A stretch of DNA of 64,000 nucleotides from Mucilaginibacter sp. 14171R-50 (GTDB lineage: Bacteria > Bacteroidota > Bacteroidia > Sphingobacteriales > Sphingobacteriaceae). Position 1 is the first letter of the stretch. Each line of letters begins with the position of its first letter. The stretch covers positions 3,472,001 through 3,536,000 of the forward strand of contig NZ_CP048115.1 in the NCBI RefSeq assembly GCF_010093045.1, read 5' to 3'. Under the pieces are notes generated by a model. It had not been told where the DNA came from and made no database searches. It saw only the letters and a list, made by a program, of their open reading frames with translations. The position numbers were made by a program, and so were the translations under genes. Below are positions 25,421-33,676 of this stretch, one piece after another.

Positions 25421-26917
25421 TTATGCTGCTTTCGCACTTATGGTCTTCCCGACTTTTGCATGCGAGGTGAGCCACAGGCCAATAAAGGTAATGAGCCCGT
25501 TTACAATGATCAACTCGTTGTCAAATACATAGCCGCCCAATAGGTTTTTTGATTCGGTACTCAGGAAGTAACACACCGCCGGGGATATGAGGCAAATAAA
25601 TGGTACCAACTTGTCTGCAACCTGCCTGCGGCTCATAAACAACCCAAAGCTGTATAACCCCAGCAGCGGCCCGTAAGTGTACGAGGCGACCTTGAAAATA
25701 GCCGTTACCACCGCATCGTTATTTAAAGCGTTAAACAGGATAATAGTTAGGAACATTAGTCCCGAGAATGCCACATGCACGTAATGCCGAACGTTCACCA
25801 TTTTTTTACTGTTCGTATCGCCACGCTTGTTAAAGTTTAAAAAGTCGACACAAAAAGAGGTAGTTAGCGCTGTTAGTGCCGAATCGGTTGTGGCAAATGT
25901 AGCGGCGGTTAAACCAAGCATGAAAACCATAGCCGGTATAATGCCCAGATATTTTAGCGCGATAGTGGGGTACAGGTAATCGGTTTTTTCTACCGAGATG
26001 CCGTTGCGCTGGGCATACAGGTAAAGCAAAGCGCCTACGCTTAAAAAAAAGATATTGATAACCACAAACACGCCTGTAAAACTGAACATGTTTTTTTGCG
26101 CTTCTTTAATGTTTTTAAGGCTCAGGTTTTTCTGCATCAGGTCCTGGTCAAGGCCGGTCATGCCTACGGTAATAAACAACCCGCCTAAAAACTCTTTGCT
26201 AAAATTTAAGTGGCTGCTCAGGAAATCGTTAAAGAAAAATATTTTAGAATAGCTGCTGTTTTTTATCGCGTCTGCAGCTTCAAACAGGCTGTAATCAAGG
26301 CTGCGGCAAATGAAATAGATTGACAGGAATACCGATGATACCAGGAACAGAGTTTGCAGGCTATCGGTTATGATAATGGTTTTTAAGCCGCCTTTGAACG
26401 TGTAAGACCAGATGAGCACTAAACATATCAGCACCGTAGCTGCAAATGGCACGCCGTAGCTATCGAAGATGAACTTTTGTAACACAATTACCACCAGGTA
26501 AAGCCTGAACGCAGAGCCGATAGTGCGGCTCAACAAAAATATGCCCGCTGCGGTTTTATAGCTCCAGGTACCTAAAGTATGCTCTATGTAGCTGTAAATT
26601 GATGTGAGCTTCATACGGTAGTATAGCGGAAGCAATACCGTGGCAATAACAATAAACCCTGCCGCGTTACCCAGCACAAACTGAAAATATGCAAATTGGT
26701 CGCCACTTGGGGCGCCAACTTTGCCGGGTACCGATATGAACGTTACACCGCTAAGGGCGGTTCCTATCATCCCAAACGCTACCAGGTACCATTTAGAGTT
26801 GCGGTTGGCCACAAAAAAGGTGTCGTTATCAGACGATTTCCTGGAGGTGAGGTAAGAAATCACCATTAACACCAAAAAGTAGCCTATTATAAACGAAAGT
26901 AGTATTCCGGGAGACAT
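25421..26917 (-). CDS. Sodium:solute symporter (SSS family)
   Basis: 498 residues, 13 predicted helices. Family landmarks include the N-terminal FIIGYFLVLMVISYLTSRKS, the GMIGTALSGVTFISVPG segment, WSYTFKGGLKTIIITDSLQT and GLTAATFATTDSALTALTTS. These proteins use the sodium gradient to take up sugars, amino acids or sialic acid; the substrate here is not clear. A single gene with a minus-strand -7 match TAATTTTG (26986 down to 26979), but no clear -33. The downstream LOG gene starts 94 bp after its stop. Confidence 0.92.
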   Translation of the reverse strand: MSPGILLSFIIGYFLVLMVISYLTSRKSSDNDTFFVANRNSKWYLVAFGMIGTALSGVTFISVPGKVGAPSGDQFAYFQFVLGNAAGFIVIATVLLPLYYRMKLTSIYSYIEHTLGTWSYKTAAGIFLLSRTIGSAFRLYLVVIVLQKFIFDSYGVPFAATVLICLVLIWSYTFKGGLKTIIITDSLQTLFLVSSVFLSIYFICRSLDYSLFEAADAIKNSSYSKIFFFNDFLSSHLNFSKEFLGGLFITVGMTGLDQDLMQKNLSLKNIKEAQKNMFSFTGVFVVINIFFLSVGALLYLYAQRNGISVEKTDYLYPTIALKYLGIIPAMVFMLGLTAATFATTDSALTALTTSFCVDFLNFNKRGDTNSKKMVNVRHYVHVAFSGLMFLTIILFNALNNDAVVTAIFKVASYTYGPLLGLYSFGLFMSRRQVADKLVPFICLISPAVCYFLSTESKNLLGGYVFDNELIIVNGLITFIGLWLTSHAKVGKTISAKAA

Positions 26918-27149
26918 AATTTAGTTTTTACAGGTATCAAACAAACCGCTCTAAAGTAGAGGTTAGTTATCAGCAAAACAAAATTATTTGGTTGTATAAG
27001 GTTTATTACCTCCGACGGACCAACATATATATAGAATCAACAACTGTTAAATGAGCTTGCTATCTGAGTGAAAAAACTCTGCACACGCCGTGGTAAAAAC
27101 ATTAATAAACAATACTTTTGCAAGCAACATGGATAACACTATTTCGCCG

Positions 27150-27920
27150 ATGAACCGCTTGAACCAGCTTTTTGCCACAAAAAAAGACAACCTGCTTTCT
27201 ATATATTTTACAGCCGGCTACCCTGAACTGAACACGACGGTTGATATAGCGGAAGCATTGGAGAAAGCCGGCGCGGATTTTCTGGAGATAGGTTTCCCAT
27301 ATTCAGACCCGGTTGCCGACGGGCCTACCATTCAGCACAGTTCGCAAACGGCGTTAGATAACGGCATGAATTTGAACGTGTTGTTTGAGCAGCTAAAACA
27401 ACTGCGCAGCCGTGTAACCATGCCGGTTTTGTTAATGGGTTATGTTAACCCCATTGTGCAATACGGCGTTGAACGGTTTTGCAAAGCCGCAGCCAAAGCA
27501 GGGGTAGACGGTGTAATAGTGCCAGACCTGCCGATGTACGAGTACGAAATGCTGTACAGCAACCACTTTGAAGACAATGGGCTGAGCAACATCTTCCTGG
27601 TAACGCCGCAAACATCGGCCGAGCGGATACGCAAGATAGACGAATTGAGCAATAGCTTTATTTATTTACTTTCATCATCATCTATAACAGGCGGTAACCT
27701 GCAGCTTACTGATAGTATTGAAGGGTATTACAGTCGCATTAAGGCGATGGAACTGAAGAATCCGACCATTATCGGTTTTGGCATCTCAGATAACCGATCG
27801 TTCAGCAAAGCCTGCGAATATGCAAACGGGGCCATTGTTGGCAGCGCTTTTGTAAAATTGCTTGGGCAGGATGGTTACATGCAGAAGATCCAGGCGTTTA
27901 TCAGCAGTATTAAATCCTGA
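27150..27920 (+). CDS. trpA: Tryptophan synthase alpha chain
   Basis: 256 residues from MNRLNQLF at 27150, the usual Bacteroidota TrpA start; an ATG at 27129 and a GTG at 27090 are in frame but add atypical residues. A -7-like TACTTTTG lies at 27113-27120, which supports the later start. It cleaves indole-3-glycerol phosphate to indole and glyceraldehyde 3-phosphate. The catalytic Glu is in FLEIGFPYSDPVADGP, which also holds the Asp; the phosphate loop is seen in IIGFGISD and GAIVGSAFVK. No other trp gene is adjacent, which is unusual because trpA normally ends a trp operon. The enzyme looks intact. Confidence 0.95.
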   Translation: MNRLNQLFATKKDNLLSIYFTAGYPELNTTVDIAEALEKAGADFLEIGFPYSDPVADGPTIQHSSQTALDNGMNLNVLFEQLKQLRSRVTMPVLLMGYVNPIVQYGVERFCKAAAKAGVDGVIVPDLPMYEYEMLYSNHFEDNGLSNIFLVTPQTSAERIRKIDELSNSFIYLLSSSSITGGNLQLTDSIEGYYSRIKAMELKNPTIIGFGISDNRSFSKACEYANGAIVGSAFVKLLGQDGYMQKIQAFISSIKS

Positions 27921-27969
27921 ATATTTGCCGTAGAAAGGTGATACTTCGCGACTAATTGAAATATTCCAA

Positions 27970-27993
27970 AAAGACGCAAGCTATTGCGTCTTT
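27970..27993. terminator. Bidirectional terminator overlapping the nhaA stop codon
   Basis: Perfect 10-bp arms AAAGACGCAA (27970-27979) and TTGCGTCTTT (27984-27993), loop GCTA. It serves trpA and, in the other direction, nhaA, whose stop codon (27994-27992) touches the right arm. Confidence 0.8.
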
Positions 27994-29146
27994 ACGCCTT
28001 TCGCCCGGTTTTGTTTCTGATCTGAAGCATAACAACATAACCCATTGTTGCCGCCAACAAAGAGGTAATTAATATGGTAAACTTAGCCTGGCCTTGCAGT
28101 GCGGTATCTGCAAATGAAAGCAGCGCCATAAATATCGACATAGTGAAGCCTATCCCCGCCAGTTGACCAATACCCCATACCTGCGCCCATTTTACGCCCG
28201 GGGCAAGTTTTGATAGTTTGAGCTTTACAGCCAGCCAGCTAAATAACGTGATGCCTATTGGCTTTCCTAACAGCAAACCAAAAAGTATTCCAGCCGACAA
28301 CGGATTGATGATGTTACCCATAGACAGGCTTTCCGTAATGTTGATGTTTGAATTTGCTAACGCAAATATGGGGATGATGATAAAATTCACCGGGTTTTCG
28401 AGCAGGTGGATGAGTTTTTTTAGGGGCGAGTAATTCCGTTTTACACTATGCGGGATAGCCATTGCTGTAAGCACCCCCGCAACAGTAGCGTGTATACCGC
28501 TATGATGGATAAAATACCACATAAACGCGCCGGGTATAAGATATGCCGCTATGTAACGCACGTTAAAGCGGTTAAATAGCAGCTGCATTATAAACATCGC
28601 TAACGCTAACAGCAAATAGGTGGTGTGCAGGCCGGCCGAATAAAATATAGCGATAACCAGTATAGCCCCCAGATCGTCGACTATAGCCAATGCTTTTATA
28701 AATACCTGTAAGGACTGCGGTACGCGTGATTTTATAACGCTGATAATTGCCACTACAAAGGCAATATCAGTAGCCATAGGGATACCCCAGCCGGCGGATG
28801 TTGCCGTGTTCAGGTTTACAAGCGCATAGATGCCGGCTGGTACAAGCATACCGCCAATGGCTGCAAACACGGGTAGTGTGGCCGAATGCCTGTCGGATAA
28901 TTCGCCGTTTAAAACTTCGTCTTTTATCTCCAGCCCAACCAGCAAAAAAAATATGGCCATTAATCCATCGTTTATCCAGGCCAATGAGGTGTAGGGGCCA
29001 AGCTGGATGCTAAGCAAATTGCTGAAGCTATCGTTAAACCCGGTGTTGGCAATAGCAAGCGATATAATTACACAGGCAATAAGAATAGCACCACCTGTGG
29101 CGTAAGAGCGTATAAATTCGGCAAATTGTTTAAGGTTACTGATCAA
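27992..29146 (-). CDS. nhaA: Na+/H+ antiporter NhaA
   Basis: 384 residues with about 12 helices. The ion-binding aspartates are in ALAIVDDLGAILVIAIFYS, and GIPMATDIAFVVAI is the conserved unwound helix segment. NhaA expels Na+ or Li+ in exchange for protons and is important for salt and alkaline pH tolerance. Full length for the family. It stands alone, with no NhaR regulator beside it. Confidence 0.96.
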   Translation of the reverse strand: MISNLKQFAEFIRSYATGGAILIACVIISLAIANTGFNDSFSNLLSIQLGPYTSLAWINDGLMAIFFLLVGLEIKDEVLNGELSDRHSATLPVFAAIGGMLVPAGIYALVNLNTATSAGWGIPMATDIAFVVAIISVIKSRVPQSLQVFIKALAIVDDLGAILVIAIFYSAGLHTTYLLLALAMFIMQLLFNRFNVRYIAAYLIPGAFMWYFIHHSGIHATVAGVLTAMAIPHSVKRNYSPLKKLIHLLENPVNFIIIPIFALANSNINITESLSMGNIINPLSAGILFGLLLGKPIGITLFSWLAVKLKLSKLAPGVKWAQVWGIGQLAGIGFTMSIFMALLSFADTALQGQAKFTILITSLLAATMGYVVMLQIRNKTGRKA

Positions 29147-29187
29147 AATGTGTTGAGTAGATTACATGTAATGCGGCAAATATAAGG

Positions 29188-29808
29188 TTATAAATATTCT
29201 TGCAGGTCGCCTTTGCCTTCGCGAATAACCTCAAACTCGCCCGATGTGCAGTCTATCACCGTCGAGGGTATATTGTCGCCATAGCCGCCATCAATAACAA
29301 GATCTACCATATCCTCGTACTTTTCATGTATCAGTTCGGGGTCGGTAGAATATTCAATGATATCGTCTTCATCATGTATTGATGTGGAAAGGATAGGGTT
29401 GCCCAATGCCTTCACAATTTCGCGGGCAATGTTATTATCAGGTACACGTATACCTACCGTTTTTTTATTGCTGCTTAAAAGCTTGGGCACCGCGTGGCTT
29501 GCGTTAAATATAAAAGTGAACGGACCCGGCAGCGCTTTTTTCAACACCCTGAAGGTTGCGTTATCAATGGGTTTTATATAATCTGATATGTGGCTAAGGT
29601 CGTAACAGATAAATGAGAAGTTTGCTTTTTCGGGTTTGATGTTCCTGATCTTACAGATCCGCTCAATAGCCTTTTGGTTGGTAATATCGCACCCAAGCCC
29701 ATAAACGGTATCGGTAGGGTAGATGATAATGCCCCCTTTGCGCAATACATCAACGGCCTGTTCTATTGCTTTTTCGTTTGGGTTTTCCGGGTAGATCTTG
29801 ATTAACAT
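29188..29808 (-). CDS. L-threonylcarbamoyladenylate synthase, Sua5/YciO/YrdC family
   Basis: 206 residues of a single YrdC domain: VLRKGGIIIYPTDTVYGLGC, KIRNIKPEKANFSFICYDLS, LPGPFTFIF and VGIRVPDNNIAREIV. The family makes the threonylcarbamoyl-AMP used for t6A37 in ANN-decoding tRNAs. The KR-x(2)-K-x3-P-type motif reads IRNIKPEKANFS, more like the YciO branch than TsaC, so the t6A role is likely but not certain. 41 bp upstream of the nhaA start, same strand. Confidence 0.9.
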   Translation of the reverse strand: MLIKIYPENPNEKAIEQAVDVLRKGGIIIYPTDTVYGLGCDITNQKAIERICKIRNIKPEKANFSFICYDLSHISDYIKPIDNATFRVLKKALPGPFTFIFNASHAVPKLLSSNKKTVGIRVPDNNIAREIVKALGNPILSTSIHDEDDIIEYSTDPELIHEKYEDMVDLVIDGGYGDNIPSTVIDCTSGEFEVIREGKGDLQEYL

Positions 29809-29848
29809 AAGTGTAAAGCAAATATAACAGACAAATAGTTTTAAAAAG

Positions 29849-29881
29849 AAAAAGCCACCCGTTTAAACGAATGGCTTTTTT
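29849..29881 (-). terminator. Hairpin terminator after yceI
   Basis: AAAAAGCCA (29849-29857) pairs with TGGCTTTTT (29872-29880), and CGTTT / AAACG pair inside the loop. It lies downstream of the YceI gene on the minus strand and just upstream of the YrdC-family gene. Confidence 0.65.
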
Positions 29882-29928
29882 CACGATGTCAGCAACTAAT
29901 CTCTGATCAACCAATCACTGATAATATT

Positions 29929-30459
29929 TTACGCTTGTTTTGCAAACTGCACGTTTGCTATCAATTTAATGTCTTCGCCTACAACAATAGAACCTGCTTC
30001 GGTTACGCCGTCCCAGGTAAGGCCGAACTCTTTACGGTTTATTTTGCCGCTCACTTCAAAACCCGCTTTGGTGTTGCCATAAAAGTCACCTGCTATGCCA
30101 CCATGCTCAACATTAAGTGTTATAGGTTTAGTCACATCTTTTATGGTCAAAAGTCCGTTTAATTTATAATCATCACCATCCTTAGTGAACGATGTAGATT
30201 TAAAGGTAATTTTAGGATGGGTAGCCGCATCAAAAAAGTCTGCGCTTTTTAAGTGCTCATCGCGTTGCGATTGAGTGGTGTCAATACTATCCACATCTAA
30301 CGAAAACTCAACTTTAGCATCCGTAAAGTCTTCGTTATCAGTCTCTAACGAACCTTCAAAGGTTTTAAAAGAGCCGGTTACGGTAGATATTACAAGGTGT
30401 TTTACTTTAAATTGTACTTCTGAGTGTGTTGGGTCTAATACCCATTTAGTTGTTGCCAT
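29929..30459 (-). CDS. YceI family lipocalin-like protein
   Basis: 176 residues. The family pattern is clear: WVLDPTHSEVQFKVKHLVIS, FKTFEGSLE, DEHLKSADFFDAATHPKITF and LNGLLTIKDVTKPITLNVE. YceI proteins form an extended beta-barrel that binds long isoprenoids or amphiphiles. This copy has no signal peptide, unlike E. coli YceI, so it is predicted to be cytoplasmic. Its promoter carries a perfect 12-bp palindrome (30509-30520). Confidence 0.95.
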   Translation of the reverse strand: MATTKWVLDPTHSEVQFKVKHLVISTVTGSFKTFEGSLETDNEDFTDAKVEFSLDVDSIDTTQSQRDEHLKSADFFDAATHPKITFKSTSFTKDGDDYKLNGLLTIKDVTKPITLNVEHGGIAGDFYGNTKAGFEVSGKINRKEFGLTWDGVTEAGSIVVGEDIKLIANVQFAKQA

Positions 30460-30493
30460 GATGTTTAGTTTTTGTTTTTTCTTGATTATAACA

Positions 30494-30520
30494 CAAATAT
30501 AATAATATATGTTTAAACAT
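30494..30520 (-). promoter_or_regulatory. yceI promoter with palindromic operator
   Basis: Minus-strand TATATTTG (30501 down to 30494) matches the -7 form TAnnTTTG. Eight bases upstream is the perfect palindrome ATGTTTAAACAT (30509-30520), which would lie between the -7 and -33 positions, typical of a repressor operator. No TTTG is seen at the -33 position. Confidence 0.55.
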
Positions 30521-30612
30521 GTATTGTTATATTGAAGTATTACAATTTACAGACATATAGAGATTTAACTATCAGGATAGGGGAATGTTTAAAAAAATAT
30601 TAAGTACCAAAA

Positions 30613-30635
30613 AAGGGAGCCAATTCGGCTCCCTT
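30613..30635 (-). terminator. Terminator after sucC
   Basis: Arms AAGGGAGCC (30613-30621) and GGCTCCCTT (30627-30635) with a 5-nt loop, flanked by A-rich and T-rich stretches. Lies 50 bp past the sucC stop on the minus strand. Confidence 0.75.
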
Positions 30636-30684
30636 ATATTTTTAAGGTTAACCGATCGTTAACCTCTGTTCTCAAATCTCTAAC

Positions 30685-31878
30685 TTATAGCGCTAAAACT
30701 TCTTTAACGCGGTCGGCAGCTTCTTTCAGCAAAATAGCTGAATAAACCTGCAGGCCCGAATTATCGATAAGTTCCTTTGCTTCTTTGGCATTAGTACCCT
30801 GTAAGCGTACAATAATTGGAACCGGGATATTGCCTATCTCTTTATAAGCATCAATTACGCCCTGTGCAACACGATCGCAGCGTACAATGCCGCCAAATAT
30901 ATTGATCAGAATAGCCTTAACATTAGGGTCTGAAAGGATAATGTTAAAACCGGCTTTCACTGTTTGCGCGTTGGCGGTACCACCTACGTCAAGGAAGTTG
31001 GCAGGTTCACCGCCTGCAAGTTTAATGATATCCATGGTTGCCATTGCCAAACCGGCACCGTTAACCATACAGCCTACGTTACCATCAAGTTTTACATAAT
31101 TAAGGTTGCTTTTGCTTGCTTCAACCTCGGTAGGGTCTTCTTCGTCGGTATCGCGCAGGGCAGCGTAATCCGGGTGGCGGAACAACGCGTTATCATCAAG
31201 ATTAACCTTGGCATCAACCGCTAAAATTTTGTTATCAGATGTTTTTAATACCGGGTTTATTTCAAACTGAGAGGAGTCGGTAGCGTCATAAGCTTTGTAT
31301 AAAGCAGTGACAAATTTTACCATATCCTTAAACGCCTCGCCCGACAGGCCCAGGTTAAACGCTATCTTACGGGCCTGGAAACCCTGCAAACCAACCTTAG
31401 GGTCAATTTCTTCCTTATGGATAAGTTCCGGGGTAGAGTGCGCCACCTCTTCGATATCCATACCGCCTTCGGTGCTGTACATAATGATATTACGTCCTTT
31501 AGCACGGTCGAGCAGTACGCTTATATAAAACTCTTTTGTTTCGCTTTCGCCCGGATAATAAACATCCTGTGCAACCAAAACTTTCTTTACCAATTTACCT
31601 TCGGGGCCGGTTTGCGGTGTAACCAGTTGCATGCCGATAATTTTGCCTGCAATTTCTTTAACCTGTTCGGCATTCTTGGACAGCTTAACACCACCGCCTT
31701 TACCGCGGCCACCTGCGTGTATCTGTGCTTTTATTACTGTCCAGTCCGACCCAAAGTCTTCCTTCATTTTCTGAGCGGCAGCAACAGCCTCTTCAGGTGT
31801 ATCTGCAACTATGCCCTCCTGTACTCGTACGCCAAAGCTTTTTAAGATCGCTTTGCCCTGATATTCGTGAATGTTCAT
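30685..31878 (-). CDS. sucC: Succinyl-CoA synthetase (ADP-forming) beta subunit
   Basis: 397 residues, the normal family length. The ATP-grasp part shows MNIHEYQGKAILKSFGV and KAQIHAGGRGKGGGVKL; the C-terminal ligase domain shows GCMVNGAGLAMATMDIIKL, NFLDVGGTA and LINIFGGIVRCD. With the alpha subunit SucD it converts succinyl-CoA to succinate with ATP formation in the TCA cycle. sucD is not adjacent, which is common in this phylum. Divergent from the LolD-like gene. Confidence 0.97.
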   Translation of the reverse strand: MNIHEYQGKAILKSFGVRVQEGIVADTPEEAVAAAQKMKEDFGSDWTVIKAQIHAGGRGKGGGVKLSKNAEQVKEIAGKIIGMQLVTPQTGPEGKLVKKVLVAQDVYYPGESETKEFYISVLLDRAKGRNIIMYSTEGGMDIEEVAHSTPELIHKEEIDPKVGLQGFQARKIAFNLGLSGEAFKDMVKFVTALYKAYDATDSSQFEINPVLKTSDNKILAVDAKVNLDDNALFRHPDYAALRDTDEEDPTEVEASKSNLNYVKLDGNVGCMVNGAGLAMATMDIIKLAGGEPANFLDVGGTANAQTVKAGFNIILSDPNVKAILINIFGGIVRCDRVAQGVIDAYKEIGNIPVPIIVRLQGTNAKEAKELIDNSGLQVYSAILLKEAADRVKEVLAL

Positions 31879-31935
31879 GTATTTGAAGAATTTGCGGTAA
31901 AGCTACTATTTTGTTTTTAGACATCAGAGGTTGGA

Positions 31936-32046
31936 GATTAGAGATTTGTAATATTTATCTCCATTATATTGTAATAATATCAGCGACGATCTTTCTAAAT
32001 ATCTGTTAAAATAATCGGCCGATCGCTGATTAACTAATCTCTAATC
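31936..32046. repeat. Nested inverted repeats between sucC and the LolD-like gene
   Basis: Outer arms GATTAGAGATT (31936-31946) and AATCTCTAATC (32036-32046) are perfect reverse complements; inner arms TCAGCGA (31980-31986) and TCGCTGA (32023-32029) are nested within. The arrangement spans the divergent promoter region and resembles a small palindromic element. Confidence 0.5.
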
Positions 32047-32059
32047 GCTAAATTCGCCC

Positions 32060-32719
32060 ATGCTTAAAGCGCAATCTATAAATAAATCATACGGCAAACT
32101 TCATATCCTTAAAGGCGTTGATCTGGAAGTTAAGCGCGGCGAAATTGTGACCATAGTAGGCGCGTCAGGAGCGGGCAAAAGCTCCTTGCTTAATATACTG
32201 GGGACTTTGGACAGCCCGGATTCGGGGCGGATATTTATCGATAACGTTGAAGTTAGTAAGCTCAATAATAAAAACTTAAGCGCTTTTCGCAACAAAAAGA
32301 TAGGTTTTATATTCCAGTTTCATCATTTACTGGTAGAGTTTAACGCGCTCGAGAATGTTTGCATCCCGGCTTTTATTGCGGGTGTGTCACGCGCCGATGC
32401 CGAAAAAAAAGCGACTGAACTATTACAGATGCTTGGCCTGGGCGACAGGATACATCACAAACCAGCCGAACTATCCGGCGGCGAGCAGCAGCGTGTGGCG
32501 GTGGCGCGGGCGCTAATTAACGATCCGGCGCTGATATTTGCCGACGAACCCTCAGGTAACCTCGATTCTAAAAACGCGCTTGAACTGCACGAGCTGTTTA
32601 TTAAGCTGCGTAACGATTTTAACCAAACCTTTATCATTGTAACCCATAACCAGGACCTGTCTGACATGAGCGACCGCACCATATTAATGAAAGATGGGCT
32701 AATTTTAAACAATTTATAA
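32060..32719 (+). CDS. LolD-like ABC transporter ATP-binding protein
   Basis: 219 residues with a full set of ABC motifs: Walker [13 protein letters not shown]-loop FIFQFHHLL, signature [15 protein letters not shown], Walker [10 protein letters not shown] with LDS, and H-loop IIVTHNQDL. The family (LolD/MacB-type) powers lipoprotein release or mechanotransmission by MacB-fold permeases. No permease is adjacent, also usual for Bacteroidota LolD. It is followed without a gap by a GTG-started small gene and a degenerate HAD gene, forming a three-gene operon. Confidence 0.93.
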   Translation: MLKAQSINKSYGKLHILKGVDLEVKRGEIVTIVGASGAGKSSLLNILGTLDSPDSGRIFIDNVEVSKLNNKNLSAFRNKKIGFIFQFHHLLVEFNALENVCIPAFIAGVSRADAEKKATELLQMLGLGDRIHHKPAELSGGEQQRVAVARALINDPALIFADEPSGNLDSKNALELHELFIKLRNDFNQTFIIVTHNQDLSDMSDRTILMKDGLILNNL

Positions 32720-33016
32720 GTGAAGATACTTGTTACCTCCGCTACATCGGCTGCGGCGCATAAGCTTAAAGGCAGCCTGCCCAATGACGAAGTTGTATTA
32801 GGCGATTTCAACGAGCTACCGGCATTTATGCAGATGCTTAAACTGCCAAACCCCGCGACAGATACTTACGCCCACGAAATGCTAACGCTTTGCCTTGATA
32901 ACGGTTTCGAGGCTGTTTACTTGTTAAACCCTCAGGAAGCAGCCGTGCTGTTATTATCAGAACAACTGTTTAAAGAATATAACATAGATATTATAAATGG
33001 CAGCCTTAACGTATAA
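32720..33016 (+). CDS. Small hypothetical protein, Rossmann-like half domain
   Basis: 98 residues, GTG start directly after the TAA of the ABC gene. It begins KILVTSATSAAAHKLKGSL and continues VVLGDFNELP, ending LLLSEQLFKEYNIDIINGSL, which resembles the pre-ATP-grasp N-terminal domain of carbamoyl-phosphate-synthase-like proteins but stops before any ATP-grasp part. It is not a broken gene by any visible sign. Its last 20 bp overlap the following HAD gene, so translation is coupled. Function unknown. Confidence 0.7.
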   Translation: MKILVTSATSAAAHKLKGSLPNDEVVLGDFNELPAFMQMLKLPNPATDTYAHEMLTLCLDNGFEAVYLLNPQEAAVLLLSEQLFKEYNIDIINGSLNV

Positions 33017-33617
33017 CGACATAGACCCGCGCAAAAAGGCGTTTATCTTTGAACTTGACGATGTGCTGTACCCGGCTAAAGATTATTACTACCAGATTTA
33101 TTACCTGTTTGCCAACCTGTTGGAGTACACCGAATTAAATAGCGCGGCCAGGACAACCGAGTTAATGATAAATACGTATAATGAAAAAGGGGAGGGGAAA
33201 GTGTTTGATGAAATTGCCGCCAGGTTAAATATAGATGAGAAGTACAGAAAAAACCTGGAAATAATGCTGCTAACATCGCGCCTGCCGCTAAAATTGTTGC
33301 TTTATAAAAATATGCTTAGCTTTATGCAGGAAGTGGTTTTAGACCGTAAAAAGCTTTTTATAGTTACCAACGGTGCCGCGCAGCAACAGCTAAATAAGCT
33401 CAGGCAAATTGAATGGCATGGTTTAGAACCGTATTTAACATGCTATTTTACTGAAGAAAGCGTGCCTAAACCCGAACCGGACGTATTACATTTATTGATG
33501 AAAGAGCATAATTTGGAACGACGCGACCTGATAATGATAGAAGGTTCAGAGACAGACAGGTTATGTGCCGAAGCCTGCGGGATTGATTATGTAAACGTCA
33601 GCGAAATAATAAATTAA
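32997..33617 (+). CDS. HAD-fold protein with altered catalytic motifs
   Basis: 206 residues of the beta-phosphoglucomutase/nucleotidase-like HAD fold. Motif I, usually D-x-D-x-T/V, reads FELDDVLYP, so the nucleophile Asp is Glu19. Motif II (LFIVTNG) and motif III (VPKPEPDV) are present. Motif IV, usually VGDS-x-x-TD, reads MIEGSETDRLCA, losing the G-D pair. I checked the codons (GAA for residue 19). It is predicted to have lost normal phosphatase activity or to have a changed chemistry. Third gene of the ABC operon; the downstream protease has its own GTG start 59 bp later. Confidence 0.82.
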   Translation: MAALTYNDIDPRKKAFIFELDDVLYPAKDYYYQIYYLFANLLEYTELNSAARTTELMINTYNEKGEGKVFDEIAARLNIDEKYRKNLEIMLLTSRLPLKLLLYKNMLSFMQEVVLDRKKLFIVTNGAAQQQLNKLRQIEWHGLEPYLTCYFTEESVPKPEPDVLHLLMKEHNLERRDLIMIEGSETDRLCAEACGIDYVNVSEIIN

Positions 33618-33676
33618 ACTAACATAATATATAAATAATAACTTCGTTAATAAAACACAAACTAATAATTTAAACT

